In this document: positions 1 to 10,339 of the stretch, piece after piece
How the letters are laid out: the number at the start of each line of letters is the position of its first letter
Numbering within the stretch: the first letter of the stretch is position 1
From: Juglans regia
Lineage: Eukaryota > Streptophyta > Magnoliopsida > Fagales > Juglandaceae
NCBI RefSeq assembly: GCF_001411555.2
Contig: NC_049905.1
Span: forward strand, 15,128,586-15,192,585
Length of the DNA stretch: 64,000 nt
Reading direction: 5' to 3'
Program-made: the position numbers and the translations under genes
The notes under the pieces: generated by a model
The model's database searches: none
Seen by the model: only the letters and a program-made list of their open reading frames with translations
Told to the model about the DNA's origin: nothing

Positions 1-571
1 GGCAAGAGTCGCATGCTTCATCAACCGACTTCAATGAAGAACACCAGTTGTATTCTTTTTCTTTGTAATTCCATTATAAACTAATTCTATTTTCTAGAGT
101 TTTGATGTAACTTAGCATTGAACACAGTTTATATTCCAAGTTATTTTTTTTTTCAATATTTCCATGATTGAGTGTTTATTCCTTATTCTTAATGCTTACA
201 ATTTTCTTGCAAATTATTGTTTAATCTTTTGGATTGCAATGAGACCGAGAGGTGATTTGTGATTAAAGCTTTGGGATTAAACACCATTAGTTGAGCGAAA
301 GTAGAGATGCTTTACCGCGACTAGTGTATTTTCAAGAAAAATTCAAAGAACTTAACGTTAGGTGAAGTCAAATGCTCTAGATCTATTCTTATTATTTTTA
401 AAATCTTAATTTTAATGTTCTTTTCTTCAGTTTAATTTAGATAAACCATTCTTCAAATTTTGGTTTTCCAAATAGCAATTTCAATACTTAATAGCATAAT
501 TATTCCCTGTGGGTTCGATAACAGTTTTCTTTAAAACATTTTACTACTTGTTACAATTATGTGCACTTGCA
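1..571 (+). mobile_element. Athila-like LTR, 3' end fragment
   Basis: AT-rich sequence ending in a CCCTGTGGGTTCGATAAC motif (about 505-525) and GTGCACTTGCAG (561-572). Both are typical of the R/U5 end of Athila-lineage LTRs. The LTR runs off the left edge, so its start is not visible. It passes straight into protease coding sequence without a primer site, leader or gag, so an internal deletion has fused the LTR end to the middle of the protease. Confidence 0.6.
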
Positions 572-572
572 G

Positions 573-1004
573 ATATATTTTTATGAGAACAAACAACTTG
601 GACTGGGAGAGTTCAAGGCAACTACACTTATGATGCAGTTAGCCGATAGGTCAATAAAGAAACCAAGGGGAGTTGTGGAAGATGTGCTTGTGCAAGTTGA
701 CAAATTTTATTACCCAGTTGACTTTTTAATTCTGGATATGCAGTAGTCAATTGTCAACAATTCCCAAGCTCCAGTCATCATTGGAAGACTATTTCTAGCT
801 ACGTCATATGCCTTGATCAACTGCAGAAGTGGCGTTCTGAAGCTTACTTTTGGGAACATGGCACTTGAGTTGAACGTTTTCAACCCTTGCAAAATGCCGG
901 ATCATTTTGATGACACAAGTGATTTGAATGCGGTAGAGGGTTTGACACCAAAAGAAATTATTTGCTCAACTTTTCCTTTTTTCGATTATGAGCTTATTTA
1001 CTAG
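573..1004 (+). pseudogene. Athila-like protease remnant, active site missing
   Basis: This is the C-terminal half of a retropepsin-like domain of Athila type. It begins at an ENKQLGLGEFKATT segment and continues through LADRSIKKPRGVVEDVLVQV, VDKFYYPVDFLILDM and a degenerate IIGRLFLAT (normally ILGRPFLAT). The catalytic Asp loop, which lies upstream in intact members, has been lost together with gag. An in-frame stop falls at about 744-746, and the frame then continues into the linker before RT. The peptide cannot be an active protease. The order PR-RT-RH-IN on the same strand makes it the start of a degenerate pol. Confidence 0.75.
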
Positions 1005-1064
1005 ACTTCTGCATTTTGACTTAATGAAAAAACTGACCATGCTGACAAAAATATCCTTGAAGTT

Positions 1065-2340
1065 TTGGACTGTTTTGCAGATTTTTCTTCACCACTTGAG
1101 GTACACACTACTGGCGCAAAATGGCATCCCCAGTTTGAGACTTTGCCACCACCACACATACTTAAATCTTTAGAGGAAGAAGTTCCCCAGCTGGAACTGA
1201 AACCACTTCTTAAAGATTTAAAATATTTCTTTCTTGGTCCTGAAGAAGGAACTTTCCCTGTGGTAATATCTTCAAAGTTAAATCAGAAGGATGAAGCCCA
1301 GTTGCTTGAAGTCTTAAGAAAGTATCGATATGCAATTGGGTGGACAATAGCCGACATCAAAGGTATTGATTCTGCTACTTGTACCCACAAAATCCATCTT
1401 GAGGACGATGCTAGACCAATTCGAGATGCTCAACGTAGGCTCAATCCTGCTATGAAGGAAGTTGTCAAAAAAAGAAGTGCTCAAACTACTCGCAGTGGTA
1501 TCATTTACTCCATCTCAGGTAGTAAGTGGGTAAGTCCAACTCAAGTAGTACCTAAAAAATCTGGTTAGATTGTTGTTAAAAATGAGAAAAATGAATTAAT
1601 TCCAACTAGGATGATCACTGGCTGGAGGATGTGTATTGACTATAGAAAACTTAATTCAGTCAGAAGGAAAGATCATTTTCCTTTACTATTTTTGGTTCAA
1701 GTTTTAGAACGTATGGCTGGTAATGCATTCTATTGTTTCTTAGATGGATTTTCTGATTATTACCAAATTGTTGTAGCGCCTAAGGACCAGGAGAAGACCA
1801 CCTTCACCTATCCTTTTGGCATTTTTGCTTTTTCCAGATTGTCTTTTGGTTTTTGTTATGCTCTAGCCACGTTTCATAGATGCATGTGAGTATTTTTCTG
1901 GTATGATTGAGGATATTTGTGAAGTATTCATGGATGATTTCTCCGTTTTCGGAAAATATTTTAAGAGTTGTTTATATAATCTGGCTTGTGTTCTTCAGAG
2001 ATGCGAAGAAAAAAAAAATTTTGCTTAATTGGGAGAAATGCCAATTTATGGTTACTCATGGCATTGTTTTAGGTCATATTGTTTCTAAAGGTGGACAAGG
2101 TAAAAATTGAATTAATATCTAATCTTCCTATCCCTAGGACAGTTAAAGATATTCGTTCTTTTCTTGGTCATGCTGGCTTTTATAGGTGATTTATTCAGGG
2201 TTTTAGTTCTATTGCAAAACTTTTGTGCACTCTTTTACAAAATAATGTTGAATTTGTTTGGTCCAATGAATGCCAAAAAGCTTTTGATACCCATAAGGAA
2301 TCGCTTATCACTACCCCTATTATGCAACCTCCACAATGGG
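1065..2340 (+). pseudogene. Athila-like reverse transcriptase remnant
   Basis: The linker and RT palm/fingers are readable in pieces: AIGWTIADIKGI, AQRRLNPAMKEVVKK, KWVSPTQVVPKKSG, then WRMCIDYRKLNSV after a stop at about 1566, then YCFLDGFSDYYQI. The catalytic box survives as EVFMDDFSVFG near 1921-1953, so the Asp pair is intact. A frameshift near 1886 and at least one more near 2010-2110 break the frame, and SFLGHAGFYR is readable near 2160-2190. The wording of the conserved blocks matches the Athila lineage of Ty3/gypsy. Not functional. Confidence 0.85.
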
Positions 2341-2764
2341 ACCTTCCCTTTGAAATCATGACTGATGCAAGTGACTATGCTTTAGGGGTTGTTTTGGGTC
2401 AACCTTAAATGATGCCCAGAAAAAGTACACCACTACTGAAAAAGAATTACTTGTAGTGGTTTTTGCACTTGATAAATTTTGGGCTTACATTCTTGGTTCT
2501 CTTGTTACTATTTTCACTGACTACTCTGCATTGAAGTATTTGTTGGCTAAGAAATATGCGAAACCACGCTTAATTCGCTGGATTTTACTTCTTCAAGAGT
2601 TCAAAATCACCATTAAGGACAAGAAAGGAGTCGAAAATGTGGTGGATGACCATATCACCAGATTACCACCTCCTTCTCTTCGAATGTCATCCTTCCTCTC
2701 GATGATAGTTTCCCGAACGAGCAGCTATTTGCGATTCAAAAAGCTCCCTAGTTTGCTGACATAG
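2341..2764 (+). pseudogene. Athila-like RNase H remnant
   Basis: RNase H follows RT directly. FEIMTDASDYALGVVLGQ carries the first acidic residue of the fold. TTEKELLVVVFALDKFWAY supplies the conserved Glu, and IFTDYSALKYLLAKK the TDxxALKYL block. RLIRWILLLQEFKITI, DKKGVENVVDDHITRL marks the end of the domain. The piece between the first and second blocks is shortened (a stop at 2406 and missing residues), so the domain is broken, although its second half is open from 2456 to 2764. Confidence 0.8.
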
Positions 2765-2814
2765 TCAATTATTTGGTGACTGAACAAATGCCTTCTCAAT
2801 GATCCATCCAAAAT

Positions 2815-3209
2815 AGGCACTAATTTCTCTCTGAGGTATGACACTTCTATTTTGATAATCCATACATTTTCAAATATTGTTCGGACCAATTAATTCGAAG
2901 ATGTATCCTGGATGATGAGTTTTCTTCTGTGATGAGATTTTGTCATATAGGTGCATGTGATGGTCATTTTTCAGCAAAGATAACAATAGCTAAGATTTTG
3001 CAAAGCGACTTTTACTGGCCTTCTATGTTTTAAAACATTTACAATTTTTGTAAGACATCTGAGTCTTGTAAAAAATTGGGATCCATTAGCAAAAGAGACA
3101 TGATGCCTCTTTCCCCTATTCTTACTTTAGAAATCTTTGATTGTTGGGGAATAGACTTCATGGGTCCTTTTCCGGTTTCCTTTGGGAACATATACATTTT
3201 ATTGGTTGT
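2815..3209 (+). pseudogene. Athila-like integrase N-terminus, truncated
   Basis: The zinc-binding region can be followed through stops: CHIGACDGHFSA, FYWPSMF, then a C-x5-C pair in FCKTSESCKK. The start of the catalytic core, FDCWGIDFMGPFPVSFGN, holds the first Asp of the DDE triad. Coding stops abruptly at ILLVVV, where the I-family LTR begins at 3210. The rest of the core (second Asp and Glu) is not found downstream, so the domain is cut by that insertion and later loss. Confidence 0.75.
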
Positions 3210-3272
3210 TGTAACACCATGCTCCTTCCTTCTTACGTACACTTCTTCTTTCTGGCGTACGTTCCTTCTTTA

Positions 3273-3281
3273 TGACGTAAG
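3273..3281 (+). promoter_or_regulatory. as-1/TGA-type box in I LTR
   Basis: TGACGTAAG, a core bound by plant TGA-class bZIP factors, is conserved at the same place in copy I2 (42989-42997). It lies about 550 bp upstream of the TATA-like TTAAATAC and CT-rich leader in I1. Several TTACGTAC/GCGTACG words (ACGT cores) lie just upstream in both copies. Regulation by stress or salicylate is an inference from motif class only. Confidence 0.4.
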
Positions 3282-3830
3282 CAAATGTCGAGGGCAGAAA
3301 TTATGTAAATTATCTGCCCCTTCAATTTAGCGACCATGAGCCTCGTCATGTGTGCCGAACCCAGATGGCATGTTTCAAAAGATACCTTGTGACTTCTAGG
3401 GCACGCCTAGTGTTTTAAATATGTTAGAAATATTTATAAGGAGTATTTCCAGTGTTATTGAATTGAACTTGATCTTAAATACGACAATTATAATATTCGT
3501 GAAGAGCTCCAAAAATATTATAAATGTCAGAAATCATTTTAATATCATTAATAAAATGATTTCAACTATTTTAGATATTATGAGATTTAAATTATGTTGA
3601 AAACTTTAATTAATTTAATGGTTTTATTCCCTTAAATATGTTAAGTGAGACTTCATCATTTCATTAATGATGAAGGAATATTATTTTATAAACTAAAGTT
3701 AGTTTAAATAATATTCTACCTTAATTCCTCTAAGTGCTTTTAATTAAGTTAATGTTTATGCATTTTCAAATCAGTGTTTTAATCCTCCGTCGTTAGATCA
3801 TTGCGTAGATCTCCAGACGAAGGGACTGGG

Positions 3831-3838
3831 TTAAATAC
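3831..3838 (+). promoter_or_regulatory. TATA-like element of I LTR
   Basis: GGGTTAAATACCC is followed by a strongly CT-rich stretch, the usual plant arrangement of TATA box and pyrimidine-rich start region. The equivalent GGGTTAAATACAC sits near 43546-43558 in I2. There is no direct evidence of transcription. Confidence 0.35.
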
Positions 3839-3872
3839 CCAGACCCCCTCTCTTTCTTCCTCACTTTTCCCT

Positions 3873-3972
<100 letters not shown>

Positions 3973-4393
3973 CCTCTCCCCAACGTACGTGATACGTTGC
4001 TTCTCTCCCCAGCCGAATCCTCCACCCCTCAGTTCGGCGCCGCCATGCGTCAGCAGACCTCACCGCCGCCGCCACCACCACCATCTCCGCCTCCCTTCGG
4101 CGAGTTCGCCCATCCTGGTATCTCTCTCCCACACTCTCTCTTCCTCTCTCTCAGCAGTGCACAGCCCGAATGGGCTTCACGTTGCAGCGCCGCCATGCGT
4201 CGTCCTCCGGCCACCACCGCCACCAACAACCTTCCCTCTCTCCGGTGAACCCCTCCAATGGAACCCAAGTCATGGGAAGCTCCTTCTCCCCATTTATGGG
4301 TTTCGCACGGCTTCAAGGCCACCGACGACCCCAATGCTGCCATGTGCCGGTTCTAGCTCCACCAGGAGCCTCCCCTGGCAACCATGGCTCCTC

Positions 4394-4659
4394 CCCAATC
4401 CAACTTCAGATGTTAGCACTTCCTCATACTCTCCATTCTCATACCCATTCTTAATATTAGGCTCATGTCGCCTCCTATCTTTCTCTGCTTGCAGATTTCT
4501 AACCATTGCTTCTTGATTATCCATGCTATTCCTCACTTCACCTAACACCAAGTTCAACCGCTCAAACTCATGTTGCATGGCATGCAACACAAAGGATGAG
4601 TTATCTACTCGCCCCCTTGGTGATGAGCTACTCCGATGAGACATTACAAGGTGCTGCAC
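4394..4659 (-). pseudogene. A-family gag N-terminus, truncated
   Basis: The frame opens with MSHRSSSSPRGRVDN at about 4645 and reads NLVLGEVRNSMDNQEAMVRN, RDRRRHEPNIKN and EVLTSEVGLG, as in elements C and D. It then runs into unrelated sequence at 4394. This N-terminal region precedes the Retrotrans_gag-like domain, which is lost here. The frame is open over the retained portion. Confidence 0.75.
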
Positions 4660-5128
4660 AGAAGAATGTTAGTGGTAAAAAAGAAAACCTCACACACTCC
4701 CTTACGTGTTTCAACTCGAATAATGACACTCTACTCGTGTTTCACTCTTAATGGCTTTTTCCCGATAATAGTCTCACACTCTCTTGCCTTTTACCTCAAT
4801 AGTTTTTCCACTCAAGTTCTTTCAGAACTAAATGAACTCAATCAAGACAAGGCAACCTTGTTTTATCCCAACTAGTAATTAGATTCAGGAAACAAGAACA
4901 AGAGAAACATGAAGGAATAAAAATGACACGAGAATCAATGAAGTTATACGAATGAAAGAGTAGCAATAAGACAAGATACCAACTTGAGTGATGTATGCAG
5001 CAGCCCCTTTGATGATAAGGTTCAATCAACAAATTTCTTTATTTCTCATTGTTGTAACTATGTAGCAACTTTGAATATGCTACCTTTTCTTCTCTTCAAC
5101 TTCTTCTTCTTTTTTTTTTTTTTTGGAA

Positions 5129-5208
5129 TTTTCTTTTCTTTTCTTTTCCTTTCCTTTCTTTTCTTTTCTTTTCTTTTCTTTTCTTTTCTTTTCTTTCTTT
5201 TCTTTTCT
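5129..5208 (-). repeat. (TTTTC)n array in A-family leader
   Basis: TTTTC (AAAAG on the element strand) repeated with scattered CCTTT variants, inside the leader. The same array is found at the same place in elements A, B, C and D, so it is an ancestral feature of the family. Confidence 0.9.
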
Positions 5209-5528
5209 CTAATTCATCCACAAACAGCAATATTCAATTGTGAAAACCAACCAATTGAATTCAAACACACAAACATGGACAATGAAATAGAAAAGAATCA
5301 ATGGAACGACACTCCAAGCAATTGACAAACTTAGAGATGCAGGAAACCCTAGAATTTTGAAACCCTAGGTGATGCAAATTTCAGCCAAACCCAAAACCTT
5401 AAGAATTTCGGCAGCCTACTTTTTATTTCAATTTTTTTTTTTTTGGCAACCCTAGAACAATGAAGCCCTAGAATTAAATTTAAGGATACTAAAATTAAAA
5501 GATAGAATCAGACCTGATTGGAAACCTT

Positions 5529-5541
5529 GCTCTGAATACCA
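5529..5541 (-). other. Primer binding site with extra T (copy A1)
   Basis: On the element strand it reads TGGTATTCAGAGC, two bases after the LTR end. The standard plant initiator-tRNA-Met site is TGGTATCAGAGC, so there is one inserted T. The same variant appears next to LTRs L1, L2 and L3. Confidence 0.75.
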
Positions 5542-5543
5542 AA

Positions 5544-6349
5544 TGATATGAACCCGCGGGAAAGGAATCCCTTGAACCCACAGTCAATTTGAAAACTCCT
5601 CAAGAAAGCCAAAATCAAGTCAAGGATGGAGAACCCAGACCCGATGAGAACTCGTTTCAAGAACCTAGATTATATGAAAATCTAGACCCGTTGAAGAACC
5701 CGTCTCAAGAACCCAGATTACAAAGGAGGAACGCCACAAAGGTTGTGATTTACCTTTGATAAGTTCAAAAGTTCAATTAAGAACAAGAGGAGTAAAACTC
5801 AACTCACAATGAATAAATTCATCAAATTTCATAAACTTCATAATCTCATTAGAATGAGACTACATAGAGTATTTAAAGGAAAACCTAATGAAACCCTAGC
5901 CAAAATAAACCCCCATCTTCCAAAAGTGCCCCTGGATGAACAGTGTCGCGGCTACAGTGCCGCGCAACAGTAACTCTGCTACAGTAACCCTAACCCTAGT
6001 TCAATAAAATAATAACTTTCCCAACATGCCCTTGCATAGGCCCCCTTAAGTGCTTCCCATAATAAACTCAATTATTCTAAACTAATAAAATAAGTTCTTT
6101 AAATGAATTAAATAAGTTGAAACCCTTCAAGAGCCCAAAGCCTTTAAGTCATGTCGTTGCCTTCTTCCGTAGCTGATCAAATGAATTAAAACAGGATCCT
6201 CATCCTTCAAACCCCATCTTGAATGTTGGCCTCTTGCTAAACTTATCCCAGGTGGATTGCATCAATCCTTGTATTGTCTCTTTGATCTTCTTGGCCCATC
6301 TGGAAGTTGCAAATGATCTTTAAGACTAGGCTCATATTGGTTCCCATCA
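5544..6349 (-). repeat. A-family LTR (copy A1), 806 bp
   Basis: On the plus strand it runs from TGATATGAACCCGCGGG to GGTTCCCATCA, i.e. TGATGGGAACC to GGTTCATATCA on the element strand. It contains the GCTACAGTA repeats, the TTTAAATAC TATA-like box and the GTAAATCACAACC donor region seen in the other A LTRs. The U3 start belongs to the subfamily also seen at L3. Confidence 0.9.
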
Positions 6350-7101
6350 CTCACTCTCCCATGGACTCTCCCTCCTTCCCAAGCTTGATCCGCCGCCATA
6401 GGCCACCGTGGCGCCACGCCAGTGCCACCACGAGCTCCACCAGCACCCCTTAGCTCCTCCATGGCCAGCCATGACCAACCAAGCCTTCCTCCCCCATTTC
6501 TATGCTTTGAGGCACACAGGTTCCCCTTGGAAACCCACGGCTCCGCCGTACTTTGCCACCCCAACCGCCATGAAGACCACTAGCAGCCTCCCTTAACCTC
6601 CCTTAGCCGAACCCTAGGTCCCGAACCACCACTTTATGTGGTGGGTAGCCACTGCACGTGATGGACAGCCATTACGCGTGGCTGACCGCCACTGTACACG
6701 GCTAGATCCATCGTGTTACGCTCCTAGCCACCATTACATGGCCACCACAAGCCCTTCCAAGACCACACCTAGCTATCCAAACGCCCAAACATTCACCGTA
6801 TGTGGGTTAGCTGCCACGTACGACATTTCTGACATCATCGGCTGTGACGATCAGCGAGCAATGCACAGGTTATCCCATCAATGGTATAACCCTCTATCCC
6901 TCGTTATTTCTGTTAGATATTGATTAGTTGATTAGGTTGTGGACTGTGCTGTTAGTATTGTGGAGTTCGTTGTATTGTGATGTGTGGTGTAGTGAAGTGT
7001 TGGGCATTCTGTGTAGTGAAGTGTGGAACGTAGTTGGGAAGTGTGCTGCGAAGTGTTGTGGACTGTGTTGTGTAGTGTGGTTGTGGAGTATGTGCTGAAT
7101 T
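6350..7101. other. GC-rich remnant, probably I-family LTR continuation
   Basis: The sequence switches to C-rich text with many GCC/CCACC words, in the style of 4000-4390, consistent with the I LTR resuming after copy A1. Around 6626-6720 there is a short series of inverted repeats (CCACCAC...GTGGTGG, GCCACTGCACGTG, CCATTACGCGTGG, CACTGTACACGG). From about 6930 it becomes TG-rich and leads into the minisatellite. No gene is supported. Confidence 0.35.
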
Positions 7102-7697
7102 GGTGACATGGCATGTGGAATGGGAACAGTACACGTTGAGTGTACTCTGTGTGGCGTGGCGTGACTTGTGTGAAGGGAGTGCACGTGGAGTGTACTCCAT
7201 GTGGTGGAGTGATGCACCATATGGCGGGTATGCCATAATGGTGATGTGGCATGGTGTGTATGAAGAGAGTACATGTGGAGTGTACTCCATGTGATGCATC
7301 ATATGGCAGGTATGCCATATTGGTGATGTGGCGTGGTGTGTATGAAGGGAGTACACGTGGAGTGTACTCCATGTGATGCACCATATGGCAGGTATGTCAT
7401 ATTGGTGATGTGGCATGGTGTGTATGAGGGGAGTACATGCAGAGTGTACTCCATGTGGTGGATTGATGCACCATATGGCAGATATGCCATAATGGTGATG
7501 TGGCATAGTACGTGCGAAGGGAGTGTACTCCATATGGTGAAGTGATGTACCATATGGCAGGTATGCCATAATGATGATGTGGCGTGGTGTGTATGAAGGG
7601 AGTACACATAGAGTGTACTCCATGTGATGCACCATAAGACAGGTATGCCATAATGGTGATGTGACTTGGTGTGAATGAAGGGAGTACATGTGGAATA
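7102..7697. repeat. Minisatellite, six 79-90 bp units plus one degenerate unit
   Basis: Units begin at TGTACTCCAT near 7191, 7281, 7363, 7445, 7524 and 7614, with a degenerate unit upstream (7102-7190). Each contains CACCATATGGCAGG, TATGCCATAATGGTGATGTGG and GAAGGGAGTACA. Unit lengths are 90, 82, 82, 79, 90 and about 84. The longer units carry an extra GTGGAGT-like insert. The overlapping His/Thr/Ser-rich minus-strand frames are products of the repeat. Confidence 0.95.
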
Positions 7698-8359
7698 TCC
7701 TGGAGTTTTGCCTCAATCCAAGGTGGAAGAAATACTTAGTCTATTGAAGTTGCTTACATTGATTTGAATTTGTGAGAAGTAACGTCACTGTGATTGAGAA
7801 TTCAAGTTGGTTGGCTGGTGTGCTTATGTGTGAAATATTGTCTGATTGCAATATTTTGTTCAATTCTATTTCACTGTTTTACTAAGAGACTGGCAAAATG
7901 CTAGTTTGGGGGTATGATTTAGCCATAATATTGTAATTGTTTTGCACTTTAATTCATGTCAATCACGTATTTCTCACTAGTAATTGATGAAAATAGGAAG
8001 TGGAAAATCAACTTGAACTTAATTGCATTTAGAAGCAAAAAGGATGTTAAATATTGCATCTAACGAAATTACGATGTTTACTCTTAATTTTCCATTTTGT
8101 TGGAATTTGAACTAGTTGTAAAATACTTAGCACTTTTGTGATCTTAAAACTTAGTTATTTTCTTCTTCCCTCATATGTGGCAGAAAATTTCATCCAAGCC
8201 CAAAAGCAGTTGTCCAAGTCCATCTAGTGCAACCCACTAATCCTCAGTGAATTGCAGTATACTCTCCTACACTTCAAGTCCTAAAACGACAGTGTCCTCC
8301 AACAAACCGTATGATGAAATTCCAGCAACACATCAGGGAAATTTGGGGAATTAGTCAAT
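7698..8359 (+). other. Unassigned; possible element 3' end with TTTGGGGG tract
   Basis: AT-rich sequence with no open frame of interest. AATGCTAGTTTGGGGG (7897-7912) resembles the polypurine tract and upstream words of Athila elements, and TGATTTAGCC starting at 7915 could be an LTR start. I could not find a matching partner LTR or TSD, so this is only a candidate boundary. Confidence 0.25.
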
Positions 8360-9395
8360 CACACCACGATCTCAACTCTCAAGCATAAGCGAGAGCCGAG
8401 AATCCAAGCCAGGTAGCAAATGCGGAGAAGCCATGTGTCCCAAACGGTTAGAGGGAATCTTGGCGAGTGGGGGAAAAGGAGATCGAAAAGGAAAAAAAGA
8501 GGCGTTTTTGCTTGGTTTGCAGATTGCTCCCAGCCGAACTGCCAAATGCCCAAAAATTTATTCCATCCTCGTCTCTATAGCTTGTTCTTGAATCCAAAGA
8601 CCTGTTGGCTAGATTCGAAACCCATTCTAGCATTTGATTACTTTATCCTTCCTAATTCAGTAGCTTGAATTTCTGTTTGCTGTTTTGATTTTTGTTGAGA
8701 CTTGTGTTTTTTGGGATTCAAGGGTTTCGTTCTGTTATGCTTGTGGTTGGTTGCAAATTCTGATTAGGGTAATGTTGTTGGGTATTTTGGATTTCCATGG
8801 AATGAAAATTAGTCGGTATACACTACACGTAAGGGGGTTTGATAAAATGACTCTTAGAGCATAACCATTATCATTTTCGGTATATTGTTTGGAATTGTTG
8901 GATTAGATGATATTGATGAGTGTGGTTTAGCTTCTTAAGTAGGGATAATCATAATTCATTCAATGCACGTCAATGAATTTATTGAATGTATGGAAGAGAG
9001 TGATGTTGGTGGCAAGGTGCATTAGAATAATAATTATTGTTTGTCAATTAGTTGCTTTCCACTACTAAATTAAGTTCAAGTTCTTACTGTCATTTAGATC
9101 TTTTTTTTGTCAACGTACTCGATGATTGTTTCGTTGTCTCATACAAACAACAAAATGAAAAATAGAATAAAAGAAAACATTTTCAGATTAAGTCAAAAAA
9201 AAAAAAAATCAGTTCTCATTGTGAATGTCATTAAGGGTAGTATAGGATATAGCTTTCTTTTATTTTTTATGGTAGTTGAATTTGAGATTTAAACTAACTG
9301 TTCCTTGAGGAGATGACTTAAGGACTTCCCTAATATTAGTTGGTGTAACTCTTATACTTGGGAGTGATTTTCTAAACATTTTTAGAGTGAGTCAC
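8360..9395. other. About 1 kb without recognised repeat or gene
   Basis: This is the only stretch of this size that I cannot match to another part of the window or to a known element type. An 82-codon plus-strand frame (8420-8668) with a basic K/R-rich patch and a CT/TG-rich tail is present but resembles nothing I know. The region could be a single-copy remnant (for example a first exon and intron) or an unfamiliar LTR. Confidence 0.3.
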
Positions 9396-9397
9396 CA

Positions 9398-9577
9398 TAC
9401 AAGGCTTCGTATGCTGCCATCTGAATGGTGGCTTGGAAGCTATTGTCGTAAGCAAACTCTACCAGAGGTAGTTGCTTCCCCCAATTCCCTTCATGTTCCA
9501 ATACACAGGCTCTTAGAATATCTTCCAAAGTCTGAATCACCCTTTCTATTTGCCCATCTATTTGCGGGTGGCATTAC
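9398..9577 (-). pseudogene. Gypsy integrase core fragment
   Basis: On the minus strand it reads PQMDGQIERVIQTLEDILRACVLEHEGNW, LPLVEFAYDNSFQATIQM and AYEALYG, the end of the integrase core of chromovirus-type gypsy pol (the usual block is QTDGQTER). It is cut at 9578 by the end of an H LTR. It is a second, separate integrase copy from that at 21824-22415 and so probably belongs to the element into which H0 inserted. Confidence 0.75.
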
Positions 9578-9917
9578 TGTGACGCCCCCAGCCCCAGCTT
9601 GGGATTGGATGGTGACTGAAGTGTCAAGACATGTAACTCAAGCCTACATACCCCTCGTACATGATAGTTAAGATGCAATACACCTATAATCTAGCAGTAT
9701 GCAGTAATTTGCAGTGGATAATTCTTTTAACTACTTAAGGGCGATGGCAATATAATGATAATGGTACCGAATGTAAAATCCCAAAAGTTTAGAACTTTCA
9801 TAATTGTACTTTCCCAAAATAGATATATGTTTTAAACAACTCCCAAAACAAGGGACCATCAAATATTGTTTTCTAAAAAAGAAACCCATAATTCCTTTTC
9901 TTTTTCCTCAAAACATC

Positions 9918-10112
9918 TTAGGTTCTCGTTTTCTTCATTACTACGGCTCCATTAGGAGTTAAACACCGAAAGATCACATGTGACTTCTGAGGCTCGGGCG
10001 CCAGAAGTCCTAAGTCCTTTGCTATCTCATTTGCATCAGCCGTAGACTCAGAGGCTCTCTTAAGGAAAGTTGACAACTGATCCATGTTCCACCAAAATTT
10101 TAGGTTCTTCAA
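9918..10112 (-). CDS. Unrecognised ORF inside H0 LTR
   Basis: An open frame of 64 codons on the LTR sense strand, downstream of the predicted splice acceptor at 10340. It reads MDQLSTFLKRASESTADANEIAKDLG... and ends MKKTRT. I do not recognise it. It is not obviously shared with H1 or H2, whose sequence after the acceptor differs. It may be a chance frame or a short captured sequence. Confidence 0.2.
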   Translation of the reverse strand: MKNLKFWWNMDQLSTFLKRASESTADANEIAKDLGLLAPEPQKSHVIFRCLTPNGAVVMKKTRT

Positions 10113-10184
10113 TGGGTTGGTAAGCGTAAATTCAATCTCAGTCTCACTAATGCTAACTAGTATTTCCCTGAGAAGAAAAGCTTA

Positions 10185-10219
10185 TATGAACCCGCGGGAA
10201 TGGAATCCCTTGAACCTAG
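10185..10219 (-). repeat. 35-bp scrap of A-family LTR end
   Basis: ATATGAACCCGCGGGAATGG and the following AATCCCTTGAACC match the end of A-family LTRs closely, but neither a terminal TG nor further LTR sequence is present. It sits in H0 and could be the residue of a deleted A insertion. Confidence 0.6.
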
Positions 10220-10339
10220 TTGCCATCAAAAGCCGTGTACTTCAAAACATCTGCAGTAAAGTTATGATGAGCCTCCATGGTATACTCGTCATCTATCATG
10301 GAGTCATCTAAGTTCATGATTCTATAAAGTCTGGGATAT

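Larger units (their letters stand above)
4654..5753 (-). other. Predicted leader intron of A-family copy A1
   Basis: On the minus strand the donor CAAAG/GTAAAT lies inside the LTR (G at 5753). The acceptor TGTGCAG lies immediately upstream of the gag start (last base 4654) and is preceded by CACTAAC, a good plant branch-point match. The same pair recurs in elements A, B and C. Splicing would remove the LTR end, primer site and pentanucleotide array. No transcript data. Confidence 0.4.
4394..6349 (-). mobile_element. Truncated A-family element (copy A1)
   Basis: Read on the minus strand, this is a 5' LTR (5544-6349), primer site, leader with a pentanucleotide array, and the first about 90 codons of gag, then an abrupt end at about 4394. 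Its sequence is closest to element C of the downstream array. Everything from mid-gag to the 3' LTR is missing. The bases after the LTR (CTCAC) are not repeated on the other side, so no target duplication can be shown. Confidence 0.85.

Noticed and set aside
561..3209. Endogenous pararetrovirus origin for the pol at the left
   Set aside because: An integrase with zinc-binding region and DFMGPF core follows RNase H, and an LTR end precedes protease, so it is an LTR retrotransposon.
7102..7697. Possible CRISPR-like array
   Set aside because: Plant DNA; units are contiguous, without unique spacers.
6924..7716. His/Ser/Thr-rich minus-strand frames, up to 254 codons
   Set aside because: Produced by the 79-90 bp minisatellite; several frames stay open because of the repeat, with no domain signal.
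8420..8668. 82-codon ORF as a real exon
   Set aside because: No recognisable domain, no codon-usage evidence available to me and no clear splice partners; kept as unassigned sequence.
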